Part shown: positions 1-8,432 of the stretch, in pieces | Layout of the letters: each line of letters opens with the position of its first letter | Numbering within the stretch: the first letter of the stretch is position 1 | NCBI GenBank assembly: GCA_050740315.1 | Contig: JBOIDC010000010.1 | Location: 1-64,000, forward strand | DNA: 64,000 nucleotides | Source of the DNA: JACCYU01 sp050740315 | GTDB taxonomy: Bacteria > Pseudomonadota > Gammaproteobacteria > JACCYU01 | Direction: 5' to 3' | Made by a program: the position numbers and the translations under genes | The notes under the pieces: model-generated | What the model saw: the letters and a program-made list of their open reading frames with translations, nothing else | Told to the model about the DNA's origin: nothing | Databases searched by the model: none

Positions 1-529
1 TTCCAACGTTTTCGTCGGTGACCACGCCCACGGCCGCGCCCACCAGCGCCCCCGCGGCGCCCAGCAGGCCGGCGGGTTTCACCGCGCCGGCCACCGTTTC
101 ACCGACATCGACCTCACCCTTGACCCGAGCGTACGCCTGCTCGGCGGTCAGCAGCGGCCAGGCTTGCCCTTGCGCGTCGATGAGAAACGTCTGACCGGGC
201 GTCACGGAAACCCTTTCCCCCGCCTGATTGTCGATCACGAAGCGCACCGGCAGCAGGCCCGCCGATCGCGCATCGAAGCCAAGCGCCGATTTGGCGGCCG
301 CGGGCTCGACATACGCCTGCGCGAGAAGCTTGACGCCATCGACATCCACGTGTCCGGGCTGCGCCTCGGGTAGCGGCACGGGCGCGACCCTATCCCCATA
401 GGTCGAGCAGCCAACAAGCGCCGCAACCGACGCGGCCAGCAGCAACAGCATCGGCCGTCGGCTGGCGGCATTGCGACCTTTGCGGGTCAGCGTTACGGCG
501 GGTTGTGGGAGCACGTGGTAATAAGTCAT
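1..529 (-). CDS. Lipoprotein with glycine-rich C-terminal segment (partial, runs off left edge)
   Basis: The open frame starts at an ATG whose complement lies at 527-529 and is still open at base 1, so only about 176 N-terminal residues are seen. A short basic N-region is followed by a hydrophobic stretch (LLLLAASVAAL) and a lipobox-like VGCS, so the mature protein should be lipid-anchored at Cys. After a central soluble part comes a Gly/Ala-rich segment (about residues 150-172: GLLGAAGALVGAAVGVV) resembling a glycine zipper that could insert in a membrane. I do not recognise a named family. It is divergent from pyrF. The start choice rests on the signal peptide; no strong ribosome site is visible. 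Confidence 0.7.
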   Translation of the reverse strand, partial: MTYYHVLPQPAVTLTRKGRNAASRRPMLLLLAASVAALVGCSTYGDRVAPVPLPEAQPGHVDVDGVKLLAQAYVEPAAAKSALGFDARSAGLLPVRFVIDNQAGERVSVTPGQTFLIDAQGQAWPLLTAEQAYARVKGEVDVGETVAGAVKPAGLLGAAGALVGAAVGVVTDENVG

Positions 530-741
530 AGGATTATCCGCAAGTGTGATCGGTGGATTTTAGTCCAAAGCTTGCGTGATTTGGTTCTGCGCATCCCGCA
601 TGAGGGAATGCGGTACACTTCGGCGTGTTGAATCGCGGTATGGCGCCTGCGCACGGTAAAGGCGCTGACTGGCCGCGAACATGGCCCGCTACAGACTCAA
701 GCACGCGCCGGCATGAGCCTGTGTCAAAGTACTGGGCAAAG

Positions 742-1485
742 ATGACGGAACCGGACAAGTCACATTTCCTCTCGCGAAAGCGCATTCCTGTCAGGGAGCG
801 TCTCATTCATGCGCTCGATGTGCCGAGCGCGCAAGCCGCCAGGGCCATGGTGGAAACGCTGGGCGCCGCGGTGTGCTTTTACAAGATCGGTCTCGAGCTG
901 TTCATGGCCGCTGGCTATTTCGATCTCGTCACGTGGCTGGCCGCCAGGGACAAAAAGGTGTTTGTGGATCTCAAGTTTTTCGACGTGCCACAGACGGTAG
1001 GCGCCGCGGTGCGACGGCTGCGAGATCAGGGCGCATTTTTTGCGACGGTACATGGCAACGACGCCATGCTCAAAGCGGCGGTGACGGAAAAAGGCGATAT
1101 CAAAATTCTGGCCGTTACCGCATTGACCAGCCTTGACCAGGCGGATCTCGATGACCTGGGGTTCAAATGCCATGTGAAAGCGCTGGTGTTGTCCAGGGCG
1201 CGCCGCGCGCTGGAGATTGGCTGCGACGGCGTTGTATCTTCCGGCCTGGAGGCGCGCGCGCTGAGATCGCGGTTCGGCGACCGCTTGCTCGTAATCACTC
1301 CCGGCATCCGGCCGGTGACCAACACCGATGACCAGAAGCGGGTCGTCGATGTCGAGGACGCTTTTCTGAACGGCGCCGACTACATCGTGGTGGGAAGACC
1401 GATTCGTAACGCCGATGACCCTCGGGCCGCGGCCGAGGCGATTCAGGCGCGCATCGCCGGTGTGTTCGCCGATGCCGCGCCTTAA
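742..1485 (+). CDS. pyrF: Orotidine 5'-phosphate decarboxylase
   Basis: PyrF converts OMP to UMP, the last step of de novo pyrimidine synthesis, in the cytoplasm. The active-site signature DLKFFDVPQTV (D-x-K-x-x-D) is present, as are the barrel segments VTALTSLD and the phosphate-binding VITPGIRP and VGRPI. The frame is open from 625, but homologous sequence begins only near RERLIHALDVPS. The ATG at 742 gives 247 residues, close to the family norm of 230-245, and is preferred. A GTG at 721 is possible. It stands alone, with a short inverted repeat around the stop (about 1477-1494) that lacks a clear T-tract. Confidence 0.93.
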   Translation: MTEPDKSHFLSRKRIPVRERLIHALDVPSAQAARAMVETLGAAVCFYKIGLELFMAAGYFDLVTWLAARDKKVFVDLKFFDVPQTVGAAVRRLRDQGAFFATVHGNDAMLKAAVTEKGDIKILAVTALTSLDQADLDDLGFKCHVKALVLSRARRALEIGCDGVVSSGLEARALRSRFGDRLLVITPGIRPVTNTDDQKRVVDVEDAFLNGADYIVVGRPIRNADDPRAAAEAIQARIAGVFADAAP

Positions 1486-1640
1486 AAAAGGCGCCATCCT
1501 GACCTGTGGATAATGCCAGCCTTCCAGCTGGCGCAGGGCGCGGCCAGTCGGCAGGGCCTGAGGGCAGGGCGGGAAAGAAGTAGCGAGCTCGATTAGCGTG
1601 CGCTACAATCTGCGGTACATCGATCCATGGAGCTACGCCG

Positions 1641-1892
1641 ATGTCCCAGAGCAGCACCAGCATCCGCCTGCCGCGCGAACTGCGCGAAGAGCTTGCCAGG
1701 CACGCCAGACGCGTTCATAAGAGCCAGACATCGGTCATTGTCGAGGCGCTGAAGCGATACCTGCGACAGCGCGATGAAACTGCGTTTCAGGCCTTGATTG
1801 ATGAGGAGTGCGAGCGCATGAACGCCGCCGATCGAGAGGACCCCGATTATCAGGACTACCTGGAAGGCGACGAAGACCCTTGGGGGCGATGA
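1641..1892 (+). CDS. Ribbon-helix-helix antitoxin of a type II TA pair
   Basis: An 83-residue protein. The N-terminus (SSTSIRLPRELREELARHA, then a helix with SQTSVIVEAL) reads as a ribbon-helix-helix DNA-binding fold: a beta strand that pairs in a dimer plus two helices. The acidic C-terminal tail (residues 57-83, rich in D/E) fits an antitoxin arm that wraps the partner toxin. The next gene, 18 bases downstream, is MazF/PemK-like, which supports a TA operon. A TACAAT hexamer about 35 bases upstream of the ATG could be a -10 element. By family logic it represses its own promoter together with the toxin. Confidence 0.8.
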   Translation: MSQSSTSIRLPRELREELARHARRVHKSQTSVIVEALKRYLRQRDETAFQALIDEECERMNAADREDPDYQDYLEGDEDPWGR

Positions 1893-1910
1893 GGACGGCG
1901 GGGGCGACCG

Positions 1911-2228
1911 GTGGAAATAAAGCGCGGCGATGTGGTGTGGGCAAAACTATTCAAGGACAAGACGCGCCGCAGCGTGGTGGTACGTTCGAGCCGCTTTCAC
2001 AAGAGCGATAATTACACCGTATGCCCGATAAGCAGTTCGGATAAACATTTCAACCTGGTGAGGACCTATGTCGACCCGGGCATGAGTGGTCTGGACGTGC
2101 GCTCGGTGGTCGAAACCGATCGCTTGCAGACCGTGCCGGGCGCACGCATCGGAAAGCTGGTGGGACGTCTGACCGCTGCTGAAATGCAGGCTATCGACGA
2201 GGGGCTTAGGTTATGGCTGGATTTGTAA
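1911..2228 (+). CDS. MazF/PemK-family mRNA interferase toxin
   Basis: A 105-residue protein beginning MEIKRGDVVWAKL, the typical SH3-like start of MazF/PemK toxins (family motif I-x-R-G-D-I-x-W). Later segments (TVCPISSS, VVETDRLQTVP, GRLTAAEM) match the conserved strand and helix order ending in the usual 'L...' C-terminus. Family members cleave single-stranded RNA at short sequences. The start is a GTG; the upstream ATG at 1889 is out of frame. It lies directly after the RHH antitoxin and has no other partner. Length is normal and no break is seen, so the module may be active. Confidence 0.8.
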   Translation: MEIKRGDVVWAKLFKDKTRRSVVVRSSRFHKSDNYTVCPISSSDKHFNLVRTYVDPGMSGLDVRSVVETDRLQTVPGARIGKLVGRLTAAEMQAIDEGLRLWLDL

Positions 2229-2306
2229 ACGAACCATCGGTCATATCGATTGCCCGCTTTGTGGATGGATCGAATGTGAGGCTAAATCCTCGAAGAAGGC
2301 TGCTAG

Positions 2307-3146
2307 TCAAATCTTGAACGTCGCGACCAGCGGCAGATGATCGGAGGCTTGCAGGGCCTCGTCCGAAGCATCCAGCTCGCAGGCGGTAAGGCGATCGGTC
2401 AGCGCTGGATTTGCGAAGATGTAATCGATGCGCACCACAGGCGGCATCATCAGGGTGTCGCCGATGCGCCTGAGTTGATCTGCTGCAATGGGCGCGCCCG
2501 GCTGGGGCGCGCCATCCGTTAGCGGATGCAGGCTATAACCCGGCGCCGCGTTTTTTCGCCGGTAACAGTCGATAAAACCCGCCATCGCCATCGCCTCGGC
2601 GGCGCGCAGCCAATCATGCGGGCCGATCACGCAATTGTTGAAGGCGGCGATACGCTGCACGCCAAAATCCAGACCTTCCTCGCCGCGCGTGCGCGAGTTG
2701 AAATCGCCCGCGATGCAAACGAATGCGTCGCCCTGCGCCTGCATCAACGCGAGTAACTTACGCAGCGCGGCCACGCGCTCTCCTTCGGCCGGCGGCCAGT
2801 GCATGAGATGAATACTGTAAACACCCAGCGTGAAGCGGCCCAGGTCGACCTGAAAATAAACGAACTTCACGCCGCTGTGTGTGGCGATCTGCTTCACCGG
2901 AAGCCTGGAATAAAGCGATGGCTGGAATTCGCCCGGAATGTTTTGAACATGCTTGTAACCCTGTTCATCCGCCATGCCGCGCCAGAAAGCGTCGTCCCCG
3001 CCTTCCTGCATACAGAGAACATCCGGATTGTGCTTGGAGATCACCGCCGCGATGCGCTCGCGCCGATCGCCGCCTTCGCCGGCGCCGTCGCGAAGGATGT
3101 TGAAGGTCATAAGTTTGAGAGTTGAGCGGCGCTCACGATCAGTCAT
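2307..3146 (-). CDS. Endonuclease/exonuclease/phosphatase (EEP) family protein
   Basis: A 279-residue protein with the EEP fold signatures in order: LMTFNIL near the N-terminus, a metal-binding glutamate in VLCMQEGG, IHLMHW mid-protein, the catalytic GDFNS, then RIDYIFA and ASDHLP at the end. This set is shared by DNase I, exonuclease III-like, sphingomyelinase and inositol phosphatase enzymes, all Mg-dependent phosphodiester or phosphoester hydrolases. The specific substrate cannot be read from sequence. There is no signal peptide, so it is probably cytoplasmic. It is monocistronic on the minus strand. Confidence 0.8.
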   Translation of the reverse strand: MTDRERRSTLKLMTFNILRDGAGEGGDRRERIAAVISKHNPDVLCMQEGGDDAFWRGMADEQGYKHVQNIPGEFQPSLYSRLPVKQIATHSGVKFVYFQVDLGRFTLGVYSIHLMHWPPAEGERVAALRKLLALMQAQGDAFVCIAGDFNSRTRGEEGLDFGVQRIAAFNNCVIGPHDWLRAAEAMAMAGFIDCYRRKNAAPGYSLHPLTDGAPQPGAPIAADQLRRIGDTLMMPPVVRIDYIFANPALTDRLTACELDASDEALQASDHLPLVATFKI

Positions 3147-3241
3147 GTGCTATTCCTTATGTTTATCGCCCCGGCCGTAACACCCGGGCTCGGGTCGCGA
3201 CTGGAAATGCTTTGTGTGAAAGCAGGTTGGCGGATTTAACC

Positions 3242-3598
3242 TTATGTACAGATGCTAATCTGCATGAGGATCACGCTCAACCTGGACGACGAACGAGTGC
3301 GCGCGGTCAAGCGCAGCCGGATATGGATCTCACCGACAGGGACGCGCTGATCGACCGTATGGAAGATCAGGATGATTGCGGTTGACGCCGCTCTTATAGA
3401 ATCCGGTTTCTCCAGTGATGCGGGATCTCGATAGTTATGAGCTATCGCAATGACAATCATCTCATCGCGTTCAATAGCGTGAATTACGCCATAAGAAAGC
3501 CTGTACGCAATGCCTCGCGCGGAATTCTGGTCAGCCCGGACGTTTGCCTCCACAATCCGCCAGTGACTGTCGCCGCAGCGCAGACTTGATCGCGGCAA
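3242..3598 (-). pseudogene. ParE/RelE-like toxin C-terminal fragment
   Basis: Inside a 118-codon minus frame, residues about 10-60 contain RGIAYRLSYGVIHAIERDEM followed by IVIAIAHNYRDPASLEK. This matches the last two strands and terminus of ParE/RelE toxins (pattern F-P-Y-x-I-x-Y-x-x-E-x-D-x-I-x-V-x-A-V-x-H-x-x-R-D-P). The N-terminal half of a toxin is absent, and the frame runs past the natural end into the antisense of the vapBC remnant. No antitoxin is recognisable upstream. It is most likely a dead fragment. Confidence 0.5.
3264..3434 (+). pseudogene. VapBC toxin-antitoxin remnant
   Basis: An ATG at 3264 opens MRITLNLDDE, the standard first strand of VapB antitoxins, but the frame stops after 28 codons. 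A second frame ending at 3385 carries QPDMDLTDRDALIDRMED, which resembles the C-terminal tail of VapB proteins (pattern P-x-V-D-L-D-D...A-L...M-E). The middle of the antitoxin therefore looks deleted. Overlapping that stop, an ATG at 3372 opens MIAVDAALIESGF, like the first residues of a VapC PIN nuclease (M-I-x-V-D-A-N-L-L), and stops at 3434. The reading as a vestigial vapBC rests on short similarities and is an inference. Confidence 0.5.
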
Positions 3599-3935
3599 GT
3601 GCCTGCGACTTTCTATTGTGAGAGAGTTCGGGACCAGGTGGCCATAAATCCTTTATGGCATCGCCAAGCCAACGCGGGACTACGACGGCTTTGCAATAAG
3701 ATAGGCGCGCCGATCATATCGCGGCGTTCAGAGCCTGAGCGCTGTTTTTAAAGGGCGAGCGAGACGCGGAAGATATACCTTTGGACTCCTTTGGGCGGCG
3801 AACTGCCACCGTCAATCGGTCGCGACATAAAGGCGCGCCGGCGGCATGCTAACTTGGAACAGCGCCGTCACGCACAGACGTCAGTGCCACCTGCTCAAAT
3901 GACCTGGTTGTGGAGGAATCGCCGGGGACAATCCA

Positions 3936-5249
3936 GTGCCGATCGTAATGAATAAGACGCAAGTCCCGGTAGAAAATCTGAGCAAAGATCTCTATGTCAT
4001 AGAGCTCGACCGCCCATGGCTCGAAACCCCGTTCCTCTTCCAAGGATTCCGCATCACCGAAGAGGCCGAGCTGGCGCAACTGCGACAGTACTGTAGCTTT
4101 GTGTACATTGATCCAGAGCGTTCAAGCGCTTCTGCATTAATGGCGCTCGCGCCCCTCCTCGGGGCGGAGTATCCACCAAAGAAATCTTCGACACCGCGCA
4201 CCCCGTACCCCTCTTCCCGTCCGGCCCGAGCGCAGTATGACGATACAGCCGTCACTTTCGGCACGGCGCCCAGACCCGATGATCGCCGCTTCCGCAAGCT
4301 CGTGGAGAAGGCTCAACGGGAGCGCGGCCAAGCTCGAGGCGTGATCGATGAGGTCATGCGCGACATCAGGCTCGGCCGAAGTGTGGACGCCGATGACGCC
4401 CGCGAGTTGGTCAAAAACCTGGCTGGTACGATAGCCGATAACGCCAGCGCATCGCTATGGCTGACGAATCTCAAGAACCGTGACGAGTACACTTCGATTC
4501 ACAGTCTCAACGTCTGCATCATGGCGGTGGCGTTCGGCAGACATCTCGGGCTGGCCCGTGACGACCTATACGATCTTGGGTTGGGGGCCTTGCTTCACGA
4601 CATAGGAAAGACGCGCACACCTGACGAAATACTCAATAAGCCGGGCAAGCTGACGCCGGAAGAGTTTGAGATCATGAAGCTTCACGCGCAAGATGGCTAT
4701 GAAATAATGGCGGCGACCAAAAGTGTTCCACAAAAGGCGCTCGAAACCATACGGTTTCACCATGAGAGAACCTCGGGCCTTGGCTATCCACTCGGCTTGA
4801 AAGGTGATCAAATTCCTTTTTTCGCGACCATTACCGGGCTCTCCGATTCGTACGACGCCATGACGAGTGACCGCTGCTATAAAAACGGGATGACGCCAAC
4901 TCGAGCGCTCGAGCTTCTCTACAATGAGGCGTCCGCTGACTCGGACCGCGAATTGGTACGCCAATTTATCAGTTGTATTGGCATGTATCCCGTCGGCAGC
5001 CTTGTGGAGCTCGATACAGGGGCGCTGGGCATCGTTGTCGCCCCACACATAGATGTACATCTTGCGCCTGTCGTACTGCTTGTTCGTCGCCCGGACGGCG
5101 TGCCATATGAAAAACGCGAGCTACTCAATCTTGCCGTGGCGGGGAGCGATTCGGACAGGAAGCTTGGCGCGCGGATTCGGCGCGTATTGCATCCTCGCGA
5201 TACTGACCTGGATGTGCGTGCGATCATCGCTGCTGAATTCAGACCATAG
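3936..5249 (+). CDS. HD-GYP domain cyclic-di-GMP phosphodiesterase
   Basis: A 437-residue protein. The N-terminal part (about 1-130) looks like the DUF3391 region often fused to HD-GYP proteins. The HD-GYP domain follows: HSLNVCIMA, the metal pair in LLHDIGKTRTP, then IRFHHERTSGLGYPLGL and LSDSYDAMTSDRCY. HD-GYP enzymes hydrolyse c-di-GMP to GMP or pGpG in the cytoplasm, lowering biofilm and raising motility. The usual H-H-E-x-x-D-G-x-G-Y-P reads S-G-L-G-Y-P here, a small deviation. The start is a GTG; an ATG four codons on is also possible. The pilus cluster lies 0.4 kb downstream, a plausible functional link. Confidence 0.88.
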   Translation: MPIVMNKTQVPVENLSKDLYVIELDRPWLETPFLFQGFRITEEAELAQLRQYCSFVYIDPERSSASALMALAPLLGAEYPPKKSSTPRTPYPSSRPARAQYDDTAVTFGTAPRPDDRRFRKLVEKAQRERGQARGVIDEVMRDIRLGRSVDADDARELVKNLAGTIADNASASLWLTNLKNRDEYTSIHSLNVCIMAVAFGRHLGLARDDLYDLGLGALLHDIGKTRTPDEILNKPGKLTPEEFEIMKLHAQDGYEIMAATKSVPQKALETIRFHHERTSGLGYPLGLKGDQIPFFATITGLSDSYDAMTSDRCYKNGMTPTRALELLYNEASADSDRELVRQFISCIGMYPVGSLVELDTGALGIVVAPHIDVHLAPVVLLVRRPDGVPYEKRELLNLAVAGSDSDRKLGARIRRVLHPRDTDLDVRAIIAAEFRP

Positions 5250-5667
5250 CCGCAGGCTGGTGCCGATTCATTCATCTACATCGGCGGGAGCATGTGTTGA
5301 GCGTGTCCTGGTTGCCGATGACCAGATTGATCGGCATCGTAGAATCCACGTCGAATGAGTGCACACTTACGAGCTACACCCGATATGAGTTTGAATCTCT
5401 ACCGGCCCGTTGCTGAACCAAAAGGGATTTGAGGGAGCTTTCATCATTAACAGCCCAATGCCGCGGGCAAGGAGTCCACAGATCCAAGCAGCCGCCATTG
5501 CGTAGAGCCAGTAACCTGATCCTCAACAAACTTAGCCCCGTCACGCGGGCTCAAAACCGCCAACCGCATCTCGCAGCCCCTAATTGTAAGCCACTGATCG
5601 GGTAATTGATCTGGCTCGCGTAGGTCACCCCTGAGTCGGAAGTATCAGTGCTGATATAACGTCAGCG
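5250..5667. other. Intergenic region before the pilin cluster
   Basis: About 420 bases without a convincing reading frame on either strand. It must hold the promoter of the pilin operon, but I find no clear sigma-70 pair or sigma-54 (TGGCAC-N5-TTGC) element in it, and no strong hairpin. Confidence 0.5.
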
Positions 5668-6234
5668 ATGAGCGGACCTTCCGGATTTACTTTGATCGAA
5701 TTGATGGTCACTGTCGCGGTGGCAGCCATTCTGGTGACGGTGGCGGTGCCCAGCTTTCAGACCATGATAGAGAGCAATGGTCTGACCAGTCAGGTTAATC
5801 AATTTATTACGGCGCTTAACGGAGCGCGTAGCGAAGCGGTCAAGCGTGGCAAGCAGATAACGCTCTGCAAGAGCGCCGACGGTAATGGATGTGGTGGTAG
5901 CACAATTGGCTATGAAGCGGGTTGGATCGTGTTCGTCGACGATAACCAGGATGGTGTCCGGCAAACCACAGAGGAGTTACTGAGGTTCAGCGGCGCGTTG
6001 AAACAGAGTTATACGCTCCGTGAATCGAACAACTTCGTCACCCGCATCTCATTTAAGCCATCCGGTGAAGCCAACAGTCTGGGCACGTTTGTTTTGTGCA
6101 AGGACAACAACACATCCAAATCCAGAACCGTAATCGTGATTAGGACGGGGCGCATGCGTTCGGGGCAGGATACGGACAAGGATGGCATTCCCGAAGGGGG
6201 CGACGGCAACGAGATCACGAGTTGTGCGGTGTGA
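5668..6234 (+). CDS. fimT: Type IV minor pilin, FimT/FimU (GspH) type
   Basis: A 188-residue prepilin. A very short leader MSGPSG precedes the PilD cleavage point and FTLIELMVTVAVAAILVTVA, the classic N-methylated hydrophobic helix with Glu at +5. The C-terminal half has paired cysteines (CKSADGNGC, later FVLC and TSCAV) and an Asp-rich segment near 170. It is first in a seven-gene + strand cluster with pilV, pilW, pilX, pilY1 and pilE, the same order as Pseudomonas fimU-pilVWXY1Y2E. Minor pilins of this group form the priming tip complex of the pilus in the inner membrane and periplasm. Confidence 0.88.
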   Translation: MSGPSGFTLIELMVTVAVAAILVTVAVPSFQTMIESNGLTSQVNQFITALNGARSEAVKRGKQITLCKSADGNGCGGSTIGYEAGWIVFVDDNQDGVRQTTEELLRFSGALKQSYTLRESNNFVTRISFKPSGEANSLGTFVLCKDNNTSKSRTVIVIRTGRMRSGQDTDKDGIPEGGDGNEITSCAV

Positions 6235-6247
6235 TAAAGGAAAGCAT

Positions 6248-6727
6248 GTGCTGAAGTTAAATGCCCAAGCATGTAACGGCTTCACGCTAGTCGAGGTCTT
6301 GGTCGCGGTGCTGGTGTTGTCCTTCGGACTGCTAGGGATGGCGGGTCTGCAAGTTTACAGCCTGGCCAGCAACCATAGCGCATACCTCCGCTCCCAAGCG
6401 ACGGTGCTGGCTTACGATATCGTCGACCGCATGCGGGCGAACCCCGAGCAGGCTGAGGCGGGGGCATACGATATCGATTTCGAGGCCGCCGCCCCAGCCA
6501 CCTCAGTCAACTGCGAGTCGTCTGCCTGCACTGGCGCTGACATGGCGGCGTTTGATCTCGGTCAGTGGCTTCTTGGTACCGCGGGCCGCTTACCAAACGG
6601 GGACGGCGAAATTAGTAGAAACGGCAGCATCTTTATCGTAGCGGTGCGCTGGACCGACCGCGACGTGGATATCGCCGATGGCACCGGAGCCGATCCGGTA
6701 GTCCTCCAGGTCAGCACGGAACTCTGA
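6248..6727 (+). CDS. pilV: Type IV pilus minor pilin PilV
   Basis: A 159-residue prepilin starting at a GTG 13 bases after the fimT stop, with AAAGGA just upstream as ribosome site. The frame is open further upstream but there overlaps fimT. The leader ends ACNG and the mature protein begins FTLVEVLVAVLVLSFGLLGMAG, with Glu at +5. The helix is followed by QATVLAYDIVDRMRANP, a stretch typical of PilV. The cysteine pair CESSAC is likely a disulfide. It is a component of the tip-priming complex with PilW, PilX and PilY1. Confidence 0.88.
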   Translation: MLKLNAQACNGFTLVEVLVAVLVLSFGLLGMAGLQVYSLASNHSAYLRSQATVLAYDIVDRMRANPEQAEAGAYDIDFEAAAPATSVNCESSACTGADMAAFDLGQWLLGTAGRLPNGDGEISRNGSIFIVAVRWTDRDVDIADGTGADPVVLQVSTEL

Positions 6728-6731
6728 GCTT

Positions 6732-7820
6732 ATGGTCAAGGATTGCCTACGCGAGCGCCTTCAGCGGGGCTTGTCGCTGGTGGAGATCATGATCGCCATG
6801 ACCGTGGGTCTTATCTTGCTGGGGGGCGTTTTCCAGGTCTACAGCGCCAGCAAGCAGAGCTACCGCGTCGCCGACAATCTGTCGCGGATGCAGGAAAACG
6901 CGCGTTTCGCCATGAATATTCTCACTCGCGACATCCGCATGGCCGGCTTTGTGCCATGCCAAGCGACCAGCAATGTCGCGAACACGCTAAATTCTCCGAA
7001 CTTTTACTTTGACTTTTTCAACGGCGCCGTGCGCGGTTATGAAGGCGGCGAGAGTACTTTCCCTGCCGAGCTTGACGCAGCGGTTTCCGGCACCGATGCC
7101 ATTGTTGTCATAAGGGGTGGCGACGATGTCTATAGCCTGGACAACCACCAACCAAGCAACAACGCCGCCAATTTCAAGATCAAGGGCCCGCACAAATTTA
7201 ACGATGGTGACATCCTGGTGATCTGCGATACAAATCAGGCAAGCGTCTTTCAAACGACCAACAATAATCAAAACAACGGGACGATTGTTCATAACACGGG
7301 CAATGTTGTGTCACCGGGGAATTGCACCAAAAATCTGGGCAGTTCAGGCGGCGCCACCTGCTCCAGCGGCTCGTTCAAGTCCCACACGTTTGCGCCGAAT
7401 TCGCAGCTGGTTAAGCTAGAGGCTGCCGCTTATTACATTGGCCAGAGCGTCTCCGGTACCACACGCTCCCTGTATCGAAGACGGCTGCAAATCACGAGCT
7501 CGAGCACGGCCGAGTTCAAGGCGGAGGAGTTGGTCGAGGGCGTCGAGAACATGCAGCTGCTGTATGGGTTGGATTCGAATGGCGATGAGCGGGCGGATCA
7601 GTATGTGCGGGCCCATCAGGTTGTCGCCCCGCAGTCCTGGAACGACGTAGTCACCGTCCGATTGGGGCTCCTGGTTCACACGCTCGACAACGTCGCTCCG
7701 GACTTCGATACCGCCAGTTACAGCCTGCCGGGCGCCGCGATTGCGGCCGATGGCTCTGACCGGCGCCAGCGGTATGTGTTTACTTCCACCATCAAGATCC
7801 GCAATCGAGGGCTAAACTGA
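6732..7820 (+). CDS. pilW: Type IV pilus assembly protein PilW
   Basis: A 362-residue prepilin that begins four bases after pilV. Cleavage after LQRG gives LSLVEIMIAMTVGLILLGG with Glu at +5. SRMQENARFAMNILTRDIRMAGF is the hallmark PilW segment after the helix (residues about 48-70). The C-terminal globular part is Asn/Ser/Gly-rich with scattered cysteines. PilW works with PilV, PilX and PilY1 in the inner-membrane priming complex and pilus tip. Its stop overlaps the pilX start by one base (TGATG), so the two are probably translationally coupled. Confidence 0.88.
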   Translation: MVKDCLRERLQRGLSLVEIMIAMTVGLILLGGVFQVYSASKQSYRVADNLSRMQENARFAMNILTRDIRMAGFVPCQATSNVANTLNSPNFYFDFFNGAVRGYEGGESTFPAELDAAVSGTDAIVVIRGGDDVYSLDNHQPSNNAANFKIKGPHKFNDGDILVICDTNQASVFQTTNNNQNNGTIVHNTGNVVSPGNCTKNLGSSGGATCSSGSFKSHTFAPNSQLVKLEAAAYYIGQSVSGTTRSLYRRRLQITSSSTAEFKAEELVEGVENMQLLYGLDSNGDERADQYVRAHQVVAPQSWNDVVTVRLGLLVHTLDNVAPDFDTASYSLPGAAIAADGSDRRQRYVFTSTIKIRNRGLN

Positions 7821-8371
7821 TGCGTATCTTCAAGACGACTCGCACATCGGCCGCAAAACGGCAGCGCGGAGCGGCGCTGGCCGTGAGCCTTGTCATTCTG
7901 CTGGTTATGACGATGCTGGGTGTCGCGGGCATGCGCATGACCACGCTGGAGGAACGCATGGCCGGCAATACGCTCGACCGCCAGCGGGCCTTCGAAGCAG
8001 CCGAGGCGACGCTGCTCGCGGCCGAGGCTTATCTTACGGCCCAGGTCGCGTCGACCAACGTGTTCGATAACGACGGTTCAGACGGCTTGTACGATAATTC
8101 TGAGCCGAACCTGTCGCAATCATTGGCCTGGAACGACAGCGACTCCAGAGCATATACCGGCGATGTGGGCACTAAGTCATCACCTCGGTTCGTGATCCAG
8201 CACTACGGCACCGTCGCAGCCGACGCCGACCAGACCAATCTGGACAACTACGGGCAGGGCACCGGCGCCGGCGCGATCGGGCTTTTCAGGATCACCGCGC
8301 GTTCAACCGGCGGCAGCGGAAACGCGCCGGTTGTCTTGCAATCCACGTATAACCATCAAGTAGACAACTAG
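7820..8371 (+). CDS. pilX: Type IV pilus assembly protein PilX
   Basis: A 183-residue protein with a basic leader ending QRG, then AALAVSLVILLVMTMLGVAG and the PilX signature MRMTTLEERMAGN followed by RAFEAAEATLLAAE. The usual Glu at +5 is absent, as in known PilX proteins that cap or initiate the pseudopilus. It overlaps the pilW stop. Together with PilY1, encoded just downstream, it should promote pilus assembly and counter retraction. Confidence 0.87.
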   Translation: MRIFKTTRTSAAKRQRGAALAVSLVILLVMTMLGVAGMRMTTLEERMAGNTLDRQRAFEAAEATLLAAEAYLTAQVASTNVFDNDGSDGLYDNSEPNLSQSLAWNDSDSRAYTGDVGTKSSPRFVIQHYGTVAADADQTNLDNYGQGTGAGAIGLFRITARSTGGSGNAPVVLQSTYNHQVDN

Positions 8372-8432
8372 CCGAAACCCGCGCTGCGGGGCACGCCCGC
8401 GCGGAACCGCGCACTTAGAGGAATCTGCTGTC

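Larger units (their letters stand above)
3147..3935. other. Gene-poor stretch with decayed toxin-antitoxin fragments
   Basis: No intact gene is visible across about 790 bases. The left part carries truncated VapB and VapC-like pieces on + and a ParE/RelE-like tail on minus (listed separately). A stop-free but start-less minus frame from 3713 to 3531 encodes a plausible but unassigned segment (contains VVVPRWLGDAIKDLWP). From about 3715 to 3935 I see nothing recognisable apart from the presumed promoter of the HD-GYP gene. Confidence 0.6.

Noticed and set aside
5250..5667. Sigma-54 promoter for the pilus operon
   Set aside because: No TGGCAC-N5-TTGC element is present.
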